From: Afipia sp. GAS231 | GTDB lineage: Bacteria > Pseudomonadota > Alphaproteobacteria > Rhizobiales > Xanthobacteraceae | NCBI RefSeq assembly: GCF_900103365.1 | Contig: NZ_LT629703.1 | Location: forward strand, 2,418,001-2,482,000 | Direction of reading: 5' to 3' | DNA: 64,000 bases | Shown here: positions 7,391 through 16,758 of the stretch, piece by piece | Numbering within the stretch: position 1 is the stretch's first letter | Layout: every line of letters starts with the position of its first letter | Position numbers and translations under genes: made by a program | The notes under the pieces: generated by a model | Databases searched by the model: none | Seen by the model: the letters and a program-made list of their open reading frames with translations, nothing else | Told to the model about the DNA's origin: nothing

Positions 7391-8815
7391 TCAAGTGCTG
7401 GTCGTCGCAGGCCGCATTGTAGCATCAATCGATGACGGTTGGTCGGCGCTTTTTCCACCGCTCATGCCGGCCAGCCGGCTGAGCGAGAACGCCGCCAGCG
7501 AAGCGCACATCGCGGCCGTTGCCGCCGCCAGGAAGACTGATCCGGTGCTCCACTTCGCCGTCAACAGCACCCCGCCGACCAGGGGACCTACGATCGAACC
7601 GACGCGACCGATACCGAGCGCCCAACCGACACCGGTCGCCCTGACAGAGGTGGGATAGAATCCCGCCGCCAACGCATTGGCGGCAATTTGGCCGCCGACG
7701 ATGCAAAATCCGGCGGCGAAGATCGCCATGCTAACGAAAATCACGGAGTGCCCGAGCTGGCCGATCGCACCGACCGCGAACACGGCAATGAAATACACCA
7801 GCGCCAGCGCCCGAAATGAAAAGCGATCGATGACGCTGCCAAGCGCAAAAGTTCCAACCACGCCGCCGACCTGCAGCATCGATCCGATCACGGCTGCAAC
7901 CGATACCGAGGCGCCGAGATCGTTGAGAACGGTGGGAAGCCAGTTCGCCAGGAAATAGATATCGAGCAGGCTCATGAAGAATACCACCCACAGCAACAGG
8001 GTGACGAGCGTCCGCCCGTCCCTGAAAAGATGCTGAACCGGAATTCCAGGGAGCGCCGGTTCATTGACGACGAACTGTGTTCCGGGGGCGAAGCTGGCAG
8101 TCGGGCTGATGAGACCAAGCAATTGCGCCACGCGTGCGTGCGCCCGCCCGGTGAGCGCGAGGAAGCGCACGGATTCCGGCAACTGGAACGCCAGGATCGA
8201 CACCAGCAACAGCGGAGCAGCGCCGCCGACGACGAATACCGAGCGCCAGCCGAACTGCGGAATCAACGCCGCCGCCAGCAAGCCGCCAAGCGCGGCGCCC
8301 AGCGAAAACCCGCAGAACATGATCATCACCATGGTGGCGCGGCGGCGGTGCGGACTGAACTCGGACGTCATCGCCACCGTATTCGGCATCGCGCCGCCAA
8401 GGCCTAGACCGGTCAGAAAGCGGATCACCAGCAGTGTGTTGACATCCTGCACGAGCGCTGTCGCCAGCGTCCCGATGCCGAACGCAAGCGTGCTGAAAAT
8501 AATGATCTTCTTGCGTCCGACACGGTCGGCCAACGGACCGAACAGCAGCGCGCCGATCATCAGCCCGAACAGGCCGGCGCTGAACACCGGACCCAGCGCG
8601 CTCTTGGTCAGGCTCCATTCCTTGGCGAGCGATGGTGCGACAAAGCCAATCGCCGTGGTGTCGAAGCCGTCGAGAAACAGCACCGAAGCGCAGATCAGTA
8701 ACAGCTTGATCTGGAAACCACCGACCGGCTGCTGGTCTATAAAGCCGGCGACATCGACGAGCGATGCGCCGGCGACATCGATCGCGACGCTGCCTTGCGC
8801 CTGAGAATCCGCCAT
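7391..8815 (-). CDS. MFS transporter, aromatic acid:H+ symporter (AAHS) family
   Basis: The protein has 474 residues and 12 predicted helices. It carries the AAHS signature LDGFDTTAIGFVAPSL in helix 1, the MFS motif GPLADRVGRKKI between helices 2 and 3, and GLGLGGAMPNTVAM in helix 4. Relatives (PcaK, BenK, MhpT) import benzoate-type acids with protons. The upstream gene on the same strand, 90 bases away, is a flavin monooxygenase, so uptake and ring hydroxylation of one aromatic acid is a reasonable inference. GGGGGAGG precedes the ATG. No ring-cleavage gene is present here. Confidence 0.82.
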   Translation of the reverse strand: MADSQAQGSVAIDVAGASLVDVAGFIDQQPVGGFQIKLLLICASVLFLDGFDTTAIGFVAPSLAKEWSLTKSALGPVFSAGLFGLMIGALLFGPLADRVGRKKIIIFSTLAFGIGTLATALVQDVNTLLVIRFLTGLGLGGAMPNTVAMTSEFSPHRRRATMVMIMFCGFSLGAALGGLLAAALIPQFGWRSVFVVGGAAPLLLVSILAFQLPESVRFLALTGRAHARVAQLLGLISPTASFAPGTQFVVNEPALPGIPVQHLFRDGRTLVTLLLWVVFFMSLLDIYFLANWLPTVLNDLGASVSVAAVIGSMLQVGGVVGTFALGSVIDRFSFRALALVYFIAVFAVGAIGQLGHSVIFVSMAIFAAGFCIVGGQIAANALAAGFYPTSVRATGVGWALGIGRVGSIVGPLVGGVLLTAKWSTGSVFLAAATAAMCASLAAFSLSRLAGMSGGKSADQPSSIDATMRPATTST

Positions 8816-8905
8816 GTTGTTGCCTCCCCCAAAATGCCGGACCGCGGTTCTTGCCGACCGCCTTGCCCGAACCTAGCGCGAATTCAATCACCGCGGCAGG
8901 AACTT

Positions 8906-10141
8906 TCAGCCGCGCAGTGCTTCCTTCGAATAGCCCGCAATCCGCTTGTAGCCCTCGGACAGGCCCACCAGTTCCTTGCGGCTGATGACGTCGTCGATCG
9001 TCTTGAACGGCCGGTCCCCGGTGCGCTCGAACACTTCGCGCAGGATCGCATCCGGCGGATTGGTGCGGTTGGTGAGCACGATCCGCGTGGTGGCTTCCAG
9101 CCGCTGGTCTTCGTAAGCCGCAAGGGCCGCAACCGGATCGGCATGCTCGCGCAGCGCTGTCGTGAGCGCGCGCGCATCGAGGATGGCCTGGCCGGCGCCG
9201 TTGGAACCGCGCGGCACCATCGGATGCGCCGCGTCGCCGAGCAGCGTGATGCGGTCAAAGCTCCAGCGCGGCAGCGGATCCTGATCGACCATCGGGAATT
9301 CCAGCACATGATCGGCGGCGCGGATCAAGGCCGGCACATCGAGCCACTCGAAATGCCAATCGGAAAAGGCGCCGATGAAATCGTCGAGCGAGCCGGACCG
9401 GTTCCAGTCGCGCTTGCGATAGACAGGCGTTTCGATCTCGGCGACCCAGTTGATCAATTGCTTGCCGTCCGCATCGGCGGGGCGGATCGGATAGATCACC
9501 ATCTTGCCATGCGACATCCAGCCGGCGCGCACCAGGCTGGCGCCCGACAGCATCGGTTTCCAGCGGGTCACGCCGCGCCACATGTTGATGCCGGAATAGC
9601 GCGGCTCGCCTTCCTCGGGATAGAACTGCTTGCGAACCGCGGAATTGATTCCGTCGCAAGCGATCGCCACGCGGCCGCGCACGGTGGAGCGGTGTGAGCC
9701 GCCCGCTGCATCGGAGAACGTCACGGCGACGCCGGCCGCGTCCTGCTCGACACCGACGCAATGCCGGCTGGTCAGCAACCGGTCGGCTCCTGCACGCGCG
9801 ATGAAAGCATCGAGCAGGACACGCTGCAGGTCGCCGCGGTGGATGGAGAATTGCGGATGATCGTAACCTGCCGCGCGGCCAAGCGGCTCCTGGTAGATCA
9901 ACTGGCCGAAACGGTTGAAGAAGGTTGCATCGGTGGTCGCGATCGCGACTTTGGCCAGCGCGCTCTCGAGGTCGAGCGCGGCCAATTCCTTGGTCGCATG
10001 CGGCAGCAGGTTGATGCCGACGCCCACCGCCTTGATCTCGGCGGCGGACTCGAAGATGCGGCAGGGAATTCCGGCCTCATGCAACGCAAGCCCGAGCGTC
10101 AAGCCGCCGATGCCGGCGCCGACGATAATGACCTCGCCCAT
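8906..10141 (-). CDS. FAD-dependent group A monooxygenase
   Basis: The 411-residue protein has all three flavin-hydroxylase fingerprints: GAGIGGL at residues ~8-14, the ACDGINS motif at ~165 and GDAAHPM at ~300. It resembles salicylate hydroxylase/PhzS-type enzymes, which use NAD(P)H and O2 to hydroxylate aromatic rings. The exact substrate is not readable. It is the first gene of the unit with the AAHS transporter. AAGGA lies 5 bases before the ATG. Confidence 0.78.
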   Translation of the reverse strand: MGEVIIVGAGIGGLTLGLALHEAGIPCRIFESAAEIKAVGVGINLLPHATKELAALDLESALAKVAIATTDATFFNRFGQLIYQEPLGRAAGYDHPQFSIHRGDLQRVLLDAFIARAGADRLLTSRHCVGVEQDAAGVAVTFSDAAGGSHRSTVRGRVAIACDGINSAVRKQFYPEEGEPRYSGINMWRGVTRWKPMLSGASLVRAGWMSHGKMVIYPIRPADADGKQLINWVAEIETPVYRKRDWNRSGSLDDFIGAFSDWHFEWLDVPALIRAADHVLEFPMVDQDPLPRWSFDRITLLGDAAHPMVPRGSNGAGQAILDARALTTALREHADPVAALAAYEDQRLEATTRIVLTNRTNPPDAILREVFERTGDRPFKTIDDVISRKELVGLSEGYKRIAGYSKEALRG

Positions 10142-10181
10142 ATTTCCTTCCCGCCAGTAATTGTTGGGCAGGATGAAACAT

Positions 10182-10200
10182 GATTAGTAAGCCTACTGTC
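10182..10200. promoter_or_regulatory. Possible operator upstream of the monooxygenase
   Basis: The sequence TTAGTA-AGCC-TACTGT (10184-10199) is an imperfect dyad with perfect inner arms AGTA/TACT, about 45 bases before the start codon. MarR/GntR sites can look like this. No regulator gene is adjacent, so support is weak. Confidence 0.25.
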
Positions 10201-10230
10201 AATTGTGGCCAGGCCGCAAAATAGCCGTTT

Positions 10231-11790
10231 CTAACGGCTTTTGACGAAGCACATGCCCATGCGCGAGGTCTTGCCGCCGGGCTGGCAGGCCAGCCCCTCG
10301 GCGCAGCTCCAGGAACTGAAGCTGCGGTCGTTGTCGGCGGTTTTTGGGCTTCGGACGTAGCAATGCGCGCCCCAGCCATCGCCATATTCGGTGCCGGCGA
10401 GTTCCATGTTGCCGCGCAGTTGCGGGCGGCTGGCGAAGCCGCGGGAATAGTCCGGCGCTCTGCCGTCGCGCATTGCTGTGAGGATATCGCGACGCCGAAC
10501 TTGGTCGCCGAAGAAATGCGGTGACGCCGGCACCACGGTCGAGTTCGACGGCTTTGCCGCCATCCAGTCAACGCCCGGGAAATGGAATCCGCCGATACCG
10601 CGCGTCTGGTGACAGCCGGAACAGGTGACGTCGTTCAGCCGCCGCTCAAAACCTCCGACCGAGCGGATGTTTTGCAACGTCACGCCGTCAGCCGACGCCT
10701 TCCTCAGCGCTGCAACGACGTCGGCTTCGGCGAATACGGGATTGGTTGCGCCCTCGCCTTGCACCAGACCGAATTCCGGCTGCAATTCCGATGGATCGAA
10801 CCCGGCCGGAGTCGGCGCGATTGCGCCGTTGGCAAGGAATTTTTCCGGGATCAGCGCCGTGCCGCGATCGAACTCGGCGAAATGTTTGGGATCGAGCAGC
10901 CACGCCTTGAACTCGCGTCTCAGGCCGTCATCGGCCAGAATGCGATCGCGGTCGATCTGGTTTTCCATCGGCGCTTGCTGAAACAGACGCGCCTGCGGAT
11001 CGTAGCGAAACACCTTCAGCAGATAGTCGGTGCGGAAATCGCGCACCGCCGACTTCGGCGCATGCGCGATCTGAAGATTGGTTTCGATGCGATCGATATT
11101 GGCGTAACCGATCAGGTCGAGCGGACCATCCTTTGCCGTGAGCTTTGCTGCGAGCTCCGCACCCGTCAGGGTCAGATCGCCTGCGGCCAACCAGCGCCGT
11201 GCGATGTCGGAACATGCGATCGCCTGACCTTCAACCCTGGCTTTTTCAGACTTGGCCTTGAGCACGAGGTTCAGCGTCATCGGCAGCCGCGGCGATACGG
11301 CATTGTCGCCGACGTCAGGCTCGTTCATTCGTGTCAACCGATAGATCAGCCGGATCTCGCCGCAGTCCGCTTCCGAGACATAGGTACGGTCCATCCGGTT
11401 GACGATTCCCGCCAGCACGAACCGCGTATCGGGGGAATCGAGCAAGGCGCGGTCGAACAACTGGAAAGCAAAGCCGTCGCCGACGCCGATGGTCTCATTC
11501 GGCAGGCTTGCCTTGTGCCTCGCCACGTAACGTTCGAACTCGCCGTCGAGGGCCTGCCGGACCGGCAGCATTGACGGCAGGGAAAAAAGCTGACTGTCGG
11601 CGAGCGGTATATTCGCCGACCGCTCCGGCTGCAGCATGCGGCCGATGGCAAATTGGCCACGATCGAGTTCGCGCAATGCCGCGGGATCGATGATGGCGGT
11701 GCCGCGCTCGAGCGCCGCGGCGGAAGCCGTGCGCGCAGGCAGAGCGCCCGCAAGCAGAAGCAGAGCAATGATAGCGTAGCGCGCGCGCAA
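10231..11790 (-). CDS. Exported protein with one c-type haem site, unknown function
   Basis: The 519-residue protein has a Sec signal peptide (~1-25) and a single CSGCH haem-attachment site at about residue 390, in the block NDVTCSGCHQTRGIGGFHFPG. Six or more other cysteines suggest extra disulfides, and the C-terminal ~70 residues are Cys-rich and possibly a separate small domain (SWSCAEGLACQPGG). I do not recognise the family. The start is TTG, chosen because CAGGAC lies ~6 bases upstream and the signal peptide begins there. It ends ~90 bases before the monooxygenase on the same strand, but I see no functional link. Confidence 0.65.
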   Translation of the reverse strand: MRARYAIIALLLLAGALPARTASAAALERGTAIIDPAALRELDRGQFAIGRMLQPERSANIPLADSQLFSLPSMLPVRQALDGEFERYVARHKASLPNETIGVGDGFAFQLFDRALLDSPDTRFVLAGIVNRMDRTYVSEADCGEIRLIYRLTRMNEPDVGDNAVSPRLPMTLNLVLKAKSEKARVEGQAIACSDIARRWLAAGDLTLTGAELAAKLTAKDGPLDLIGYANIDRIETNLQIAHAPKSAVRDFRTDYLLKVFRYDPQARLFQQAPMENQIDRDRILADDGLRREFKAWLLDPKHFAEFDRGTALIPEKFLANGAIAPTPAGFDPSELQPEFGLVQGEGATNPVFAEADVVAALRKASADGVTLQNIRSVGGFERRLNDVTCSGCHQTRGIGGFHFPGVDWMAAKPSNSTVVPASPHFFGDQVRRRDILTAMRDGRAPDYSRGFASRPQLRGNMELAGTEYGDGWGAHCYVRSPKTADNDRSFSSWSCAEGLACQPGGKTSRMGMCFVKSR

Positions 11791-11985
11791 GGCAGGTCCT
11801 GACCAATGCCGCCGTCCCGCGCCGCCGCGAGCGGGCGTCGTTGGCGACGTGTTGCGTTCAGGAAATTACCCGACAGCACCCCGGCTGTCTCGCGACAATC
11901 GGGATGCAATTTTACGTGAGAGTGGGGGAATATTTTTGATCGGGCGAATCCTCAGGCCGCGCCCGAGGACGCCGCGGATCACGCG

Positions 11986-13005
11986 TTAGCGCGAGATCAG
12001 GCCCCTGCTGGTCACGACCACCCATTTGCCATCCTGCTTGCGGATGGCATCGACGCGGCCGAGACCGGGAACGGGATCGCCGGCATAGACTTCAAAGACG
12101 CCCTGGCGGCCTTCGATCAGCGCGCCGCCATTGGCGACGTCACGCAGCACCCAGCCTTCCACCCTCGGCAACCTGGCGACATCGGGCTTGGACGGAGCGG
12201 CCGCGGGCGCGGCGGCGGCAACCGTAGCCGGCTGCGGCACCGAACCCGTGACTTCCCGCGCAGCCGCCGGCGTGGCGGCGGCAACCGTGGCCGGCGCCGG
12301 CACGGTGCGGAGCTTGTCGACGGCTTCGCTGAGCTTAGCGAGTTTCGCGGCAGGCTCAATCTGGGCCTTTTCGACCTTGTCGAGGCGATCGCTGGTCTTG
12401 TTGAACTGGCCGGTCGCGACCTTCGAGGTGTGCTCGACACCGGCTTTCAGCGCGACGATATCGGCATCGATCCGCGCAATGGAAGCTTCCAGCGCGCTGG
12501 TATTTGCGGCCGCCGATGCTGTCTCTCCGCTCAGCATATGCCCGAAACCGGTGGTCGCCAGCGCGCCACCCAGGGCACCCGCAACCGTCGCCAGCGCCAC
12601 CACGGCGGCCATGGCCGAGATCCGGCGCTTGCCGGACGATCCTTCGCCCGAGGCCGCTTCCACCTTCGCGTCGGCGCCGACGCGTTCGCCGGGCGACATG
12701 ATCATCATCTTGCTTGTCGGGCGCGGCGCCTCGGGCTTGGCAGCATCGACCTTCGGAACTTCCACCTTGGGCGCGTCGACTTTGATCGCCTCGACCTTGG
12801 GGGCGTCAACCTGGAAAGGCTCGACCTTGGGCATTTCGGCCTTGGGCGTATCAGCCTTGGGCGAAGTCTCTTCCTGTTCGGGCGCGAGCATCGGGGACTC
12901 GACCTCGGCCGCCGCCGTCACCGGCGCGGACATATCGGAAGCAGCCACCCCGGCGCCAACGGTTCCGGTTTCAGTGCTGGTCGGCTCGGACTTGAGATCG
13001 CTCAC
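11986..13005 (-). CDS. Single-pass membrane protein with Lys/Pro/Val repeats and coiled coil
   Basis: The protein has 339 residues. Residues ~40-95 are a degenerate repeat of the type 'PKVEAxKVDA' (about ten units). One membrane helix follows at ~130-153, then a helical coiled coil (~165-225), an Ala/Pro linker, and a conserved C-terminal domain (VEGWVLRDVANGGALIEG...GLISR), probably periplasmic. Such proteins are common and uncharacterised in Bradyrhizobium. The start is GTG with CTGGAG 8 bases upstream. The repeat probably spans or extends from the cytoplasmic side. Function unknown. Confidence 0.65.
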   Translation of the reverse strand: MSDLKSEPTSTETGTVGAGVAASDMSAPVTAAAEVESPMLAPEQEETSPKADTPKAEMPKVEPFQVDAPKVEAIKVDAPKVEVPKVDAAKPEAPRPTSKMMIMSPGERVGADAKVEAASGEGSSGKRRISAMAAVVALATVAGALGGALATTGFGHMLSGETASAAANTSALEASIARIDADIVALKAGVEHTSKVATGQFNKTSDRLDKVEKAQIEPAAKLAKLSEAVDKLRTVPAPATVAAATPAAAREVTGSVPQPATVAAAAPAAAPSKPDVARLPRVEGWVLRDVANGGALIEGRQGVFEVYAGDPVPGLGRVDAIRKQDGKWVVVTSRGLISR

Positions 13006-13266
13006 ATCAAATACTCCAGGATTGGTTGACCTTTTGGTAACTTTTATTGCTTGCGAAATCGTTACCGGCCGCGGGCTTACCGAAATTTTAGGAAGTCATC
13101 CGGGCCGGTTTTGTGGCAGTACGGCGGCAGCCGCGCGGCCGGTGCGCGGCCGCCGCGGCCGAACCCCTTGTCATGCTGCTCTGCGGCAATCCCCGGCAGC
13201 GCCGTTTGCGCCGGTTGGTTTACCGACTAACATGCCGCCACCAACCAGCCAGAAGGCAGGGGCGCC

Positions 13267-13641
13267 ATGACGATCGAGAAATGCATCAACGAGTTTGACG
13301 TCAATGACGTCATTTTCGAGGAGGGCTCGACCGGGCGTGAACTGTTCGTGGTGCTCGAGGGCCAGGTCGAGATCGCCAAGATCGGCAACACCGGCAAAAC
13401 CGTCATCGTCACGCTCGGCAAGGGCGAGTTCTTCGGCGAAATGGCCGTGATCGACGGCTCGTCGCGCTCGGCGACCGCGATCGCCGCGGCCCCCCACACC
13501 CGCGTGATGCGGATCAACCACGCCCGCTTCGTCTATCTGGTCAGCCAGCAGCCGGCGTTTGCGCTGATGATCATGGATGCGCTTTCGAAGCGGCTGCGGG
13601 CCTCGAATGCCGTCACCTTCAGAGCCGCGGCCAACCCATGA
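13267..13641 (+). CDS. Stand-alone cyclic-nucleotide-binding domain protein
   Basis: The 124-residue protein is essentially one CRP-type cNMP-binding beta barrel. The phosphate-binding cassette is intact (FFGEMAVIDGSSRSATA, ~residues 57-73, with the Glu and Arg that contact ribose and phosphate). There is no DNA-binding or kinase domain. Its stop overlaps the ATG of the next gene (ATGA, 13638-13641), so translation of the two is coupled. It may be a cAMP-responsive partner of the hydrolase that follows; that role is inference. Confidence 0.82.
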   Translation: MTIEKCINEFDVNDVIFEEGSTGRELFVVLEGQVEIAKIGNTGKTVIVTLGKGEFFGEMAVIDGSSRSATAIAAAPHTRVMRINHARFVYLVSQQPAFALMIMDALSKRLRASNAVTFRAAANP

Positions 13642-14450
13642 GCGAGCGTAGACCGAGCCCGTTCAAAACCCTGCTCGACAACGAGGTCTGCACGCTGATC
13701 GAGGCGGCTGAGGACGTCTACCAGATCCGTTTCAAAAACCGCGCGGCGAACGCCTATCTGGTGCGCGGCAGCGCGCGCACCATCATGATCGATGTCGGAC
13801 TGTCGTCGAACTATCCGCATCTGCTGACCTGCCTCAACCATATCGGTTGTCCGCCCGAGAAAATCGACATGGTGGTGCTGAGCCACGAACATCTCGATCA
13901 CATCGGCGCGGCCTTTCATTTTACCGGCCGCACCTTCATCGCCGCGCACCGGCTGGCCGCCAACAAGATCATGCTGCGCGACGATTTTTCGATGCTTCGA
14001 AAAATGTTCAACGAGCCGAACGTACCGATCAACGTCGATATCTGGCTCGAGGAAGGCAATCTGATCGACCTCGGCAACTTCCGCCTCAACGTGATGCACA
14101 CACCCGGCCACACCTCGGCCTGCATCACACTGTTCGACCAGGACAAGGGATTGCTGTTTGCCGCCGACACGTTGATGCCCGGCGGCGTGATGGGCGGCGT
14201 GTTCGGCTCCGGCAGCATCGCCGACTACATCCAGTCGCTGGAGCGGCTCAAGGGCCTGAACTCGAAAATCCTGCTGTCGGGTCATGGCAGGCTGTCGGAT
14301 ACGCCGCAGGACGACGTCCGGATCGCGATCCAGCGTTCGCACACGCTGCTGTCGGATACCGCGCAACTGTTCGACGCGCTGGATGCGCGCTCGAATTTCG
14401 AACCGATCATGCAGTCGGTGCGTGACCTCAACAAGCTCGACGACGGCTAG
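13638..14450 (+). CDS. Metallo-beta-lactamase-fold hydrolase
   Basis: The 270-residue protein has the two-metal motif HEHLDH (~residues 75-80), a distal His in HTPGHTS (~155), the bridging Asp in AADTLM (~176) and a final His in LSGHGR (~215). The full ligand set suggests an active enzyme. The substrate is unknown; family members hydrolyse thioesters, lactones and phosphodiesters. The start overlaps the cNMP-binding gene by 4 bases. Confidence 0.8.
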   Translation: MSERRPSPFKTLLDNEVCTLIEAAEDVYQIRFKNRAANAYLVRGSARTIMIDVGLSSNYPHLLTCLNHIGCPPEKIDMVVLSHEHLDHIGAAFHFTGRTFIAAHRLAANKIMLRDDFSMLRKMFNEPNVPINVDIWLEEGNLIDLGNFRLNVMHTPGHTSACITLFDQDKGLLFAADTLMPGGVMGGVFGSGSIADYIQSLERLKGLNSKILLSGHGRLSDTPQDDVRIAIQRSHTLLSDTAQLFDALDARSNFEPIMQSVRDLNKLDDG

Positions 14451-14624
14451 CGACGATCTCGACTTTCCGGATTTATTCCCGGCCGGCGCTGATTTTTCGC
14501 GTGATGCTGAATCACATTTCACAAAGCGAAATGTGTGACCGACCCATTTGACAAATGTCGCGGCGGCCTGTTCAAAAGCGGCCAAGAAACGCCGCCATCA
14601 AAACCCAACGGGAGAGAATGCACC

Positions 14625-15239
14625 ATGAAGCTCTACGACTCGGTCGGACCGAACCCACACGTGGTCCGCATGTTCATGGCGGAAAAGGGCATTGAGATGC
14701 CGAAGCAGCCGGTCGACCTGCGCAAGGGCGAGAACCGCGAAGCCGAGCATTTGAAGCGCAATCCGCACGGCCAGATGCCGACGCTCGAACTCGACGACGG
14801 ACATTATGTCTCCGAAATCACCGCGATCTGCGAATACCTCGAAGAGAAACACCCGAAGCCGGCGATGATCGGAGCAACGGCGGAAGAGCGCGCCGAGTGC
14901 CGGATGTGGACGCGCCGCGTCGATCTCAACATCTGCGAGCATATGGGCAACGGTTTCCGGTTCGGCGAAGGCCTGAAATTCTTCCAGAGCCGCATCCCCT
15001 GCGCGCCGGAAGCGTCGCCCGGCCTCAAGATGATCGCCGCCAACCGCCTGCAATGGCTCGACGGCCAGATGTCCGACGGCCGGAAATATCTCTGCGGCGA
15101 GCGTTTTACGATGGCGGACATTTTGCTCTATTGCTGGCTCGCTTTCGCAGGCCAGGTCGGGCAACCCTTGGATACCACCAACGCCAATATCGCGGCGTGG
15201 ATGGCGCGTGTCGGGGAACGGCCCTCGGCGAAGGCGTAG
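14625..15239 (+). CDS. Glutathione S-transferase family protein
   Basis: The protein has 204 residues. The N-terminal thioredoxin fold reads MKLYDSVGPNPHVVRMFMAE, with 'GQMPTLELDDG' carrying the cis-Pro and 'SEITAICEYLE' the glutathione gamma-Glu contact. The C-terminal all-helical domain contains the usual 'FTMADILLYCWL' N-capping box. It should be a cytosolic GST of unknown substrate. The ATG at 14625 has GGAGAG (14611-14616); an upstream in-frame extension to 14535 lacks such a site. Confidence 0.85.
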   Translation: MKLYDSVGPNPHVVRMFMAEKGIEMPKQPVDLRKGENREAEHLKRNPHGQMPTLELDDGHYVSEITAICEYLEEKHPKPAMIGATAEERAECRMWTRRVDLNICEHMGNGFRFGEGLKFFQSRIPCAPEASPGLKMIAANRLQWLDGQMSDGRKYLCGERFTMADILLYCWLAFAGQVGQPLDTTNANIAAWMARVGERPSAKA

Positions 15240-15243
15240 GCGT

Positions 15244-15340
15244 CTCTCCATCCGTCATTGCGAGGAGCGAAGCGACGAAGCAATCCAGCCTTGCTTGCGG
15301 CTCTGGATTGCTCCGTTTGCGCTCGCAACGACGTGGAGAG
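15244..15340. repeat. Intergenic palindromic repeat, family B
   Basis: CTCTCCA (15244-15250) pairs with TGGAGAG (15334-15340). Inside it, CGTCATTGCGAG (15254-15265) pairs imperfectly with CTCGCAACGACG, and CAATCCAG pairs with CTGGATTG. I recognise the 'CGTCATTGCGAG...CAATCCAG...CTGGATTG' element as frequent in Bradyrhizobium. It sits between the convergent GST and TPM genes and may also act as a bidirectional terminator. Confidence 0.7.
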
Positions 15341-15349
15341 TAAAGCGAG

Positions 15350-15847
15350 CTAAATCACCACTGGCGCGTCCGGCAATTCGTTTGGCCCGCCGCCGCTTCC
15401 CGGAAAATGCACCGCCATTTCGCGCGACACCGCGGCGATCCCCTTGATCGCGCCGGCTTCGAAATTCTTCGCCCGGAAATCGGCTTCCATCTCGGCGCAG
15501 ATTTTCTTCCAGCCGGCGGTGCCGACCTTGGCGTCGATGCCGCGGTCGGCGACGATCTCGACATCGCGGTCGGCGAGCAGGAGATAGATCAGCACGCCGT
15601 TATTATGGGCTGTGTCCCAGATCCGCAATTGACCGAAGATATCGAGCGCCCGCTCCCGCGCCGACTGGCCGCGGAACAGCGGTGCACCGTCAAGCGCGCC
15701 TTCCACCACGAAACGCACCTGGCCGGAATGCGTGGCTTCGCCCGCTTTGATCGCGGCTTCGATCGCGGCCAGCACTCTTGGCGGAAAATACCGCTTCTTC
15801 CACCAGTGGTGGTGCAGCAGATGCTTGCCGATCCGCGCTATGCTCAT
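15350..15847 (-). CDS. TPM domain protein (second of two)
   Basis: The 165-residue protein is a soluble TPM-fold domain (LDIFGQLRIWDTAHNNGVLIYLLLADRDVEIVADRGID) without a signal peptide. Its ATG lies 1 base beyond the stop of the preceding TPM gene, so translation is probably coupled. TPM proteins are linked to membrane-protein or envelope maintenance (YgcG, plant TLP18.3) and some have phosphatase activity. It is the last gene of the lemA unit. Confidence 0.78.
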   Translation of the reverse strand: MSIARIGKHLLHHHWWKKRYFPPRVLAAIEAAIKAGEATHSGQVRFVVEGALDGAPLFRGQSARERALDIFGQLRIWDTAHNNGVLIYLLLADRDVEIVADRGIDAKVGTAGWKKICAEMEADFRAKNFEAGAIKGIAAVSREMAVHFPGSGGGPNELPDAPVVI

Positions 15848-15848
15848 T

Positions 15849-16736
15849 CTACCAGCTCCCCGACGCGCCGCCGCCGCCGAAGCTGCCGCCGCCACCGCCG
15901 CTATCGCTTGAACTGCTGGAGCTGCTCGACCAGTCGCTGCTGCCGGACGAGCTACCGCCCGACCAACTCCCGCCGCGGCCGCCCGGCGATCCCGCGGTAA
16001 TCGAGTCGCTGAACATCACGAGGAGCGACGCAACGATACCCGAGAGGAGCGCCGCGACCAGCGAGCCGAAGAAAAACCAGGCGATCAGCGCCACCAGACC
16101 TCCGGTTACACCCGATCCGATCAGACGGCCCAGCACGCTGCGTAGCCCACCACCGAACAACAACACCGGAATGATCAGAAACGGATTGAACAGATCGCCG
16201 GGGTCGAACGAGCGGGTCGACGGCTGCCAGTGCGGCGGCTCCGGCGCCGGCAATTTTTCGCCATCGATGATCCGGATCATGCGGTCGACGCCGGCGGAAA
16301 TGCCGCCGGTGAAATCACCGGCCTTGAATTTCGGCGTGATGTCTTCGTCGATGATGCGCTTGGACGTGATGTCGGTCAGCGCGCCTTCGAGGCCGTAGCC
16401 GACCTCAATCCGCAGATGACGATCGTTCTTGGCGATGACGAGCAACGCGCCGTCGTCGATCTTCTTGCGGCCGATCTTCCAGGCTTCCGCAACCCGCAGC
16501 GAAAATGCCTCGATCGCCTCGCCGTCCGTCGTCGGGACGATCAGCACAGCGAGCTGGCTGCCCTTCCGGGTCTCGAAGGCCCGGATGGTCTGGTTCAGGC
16601 TGCTGACGTCGTTGGTGGACAGTGTGCCGGTCTGGTCGACCACGCGCCCGACCAGCGGCGGCACCGCGACGTCGGCGTGCGCCGGAAGGACCCAGCCCAG
16701 CAGCAGCGCAAGAAACAGCGCTCTCGCAGCGTTCAT
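15849..16736 (-). CDS. TPM domain membrane protein, YgcG-like
   Basis: The 295-residue protein starts with a Sec signal peptide, followed by a TPM domain (VVDQTGTLSTNDVSSLNQTI..., ~25-165). Two membrane helices follow (~190-240). The C-terminal tail is very rich in Ser and Gly (SSSSSSSSDSGGGGGSFGGGG) and ends SGSW. This order is diagnostic of YgcG proteins. The ATG at 16736 gives the cleaner signal peptide; a TTG at 16745 is an alternative. It lies between lemA and the second TPM gene. Confidence 0.85.
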   Translation of the reverse strand: MNAARALFLALLLGWVLPAHADVAVPPLVGRVVDQTGTLSTNDVSSLNQTIRAFETRKGSQLAVLIVPTTDGEAIEAFSLRVAEAWKIGRKKIDDGALLVIAKNDRHLRIEVGYGLEGALTDITSKRIIDEDITPKFKAGDFTGGISAGVDRMIRIIDGEKLPAPEPPHWQPSTRSFDPGDLFNPFLIIPVLLFGGGLRSVLGRLIGSGVTGGLVALIAWFFFGSLVAALLSGIVASLLVMFSDSITAGSPGGRGGSWSGGSSSGSSDWSSSSSSSSDSGGGGGSFGGGGASGSW

Positions 16737-16758
16737 CACGGCCAATCTTTGTTGCCAG

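Noticed and set aside
11872..11889. Inverted repeat GACAGC-ACCCCG-GCTGTC as a terminator
   Set aside because: No T-run follows on either strand and the arms are short, so it is left without a role.
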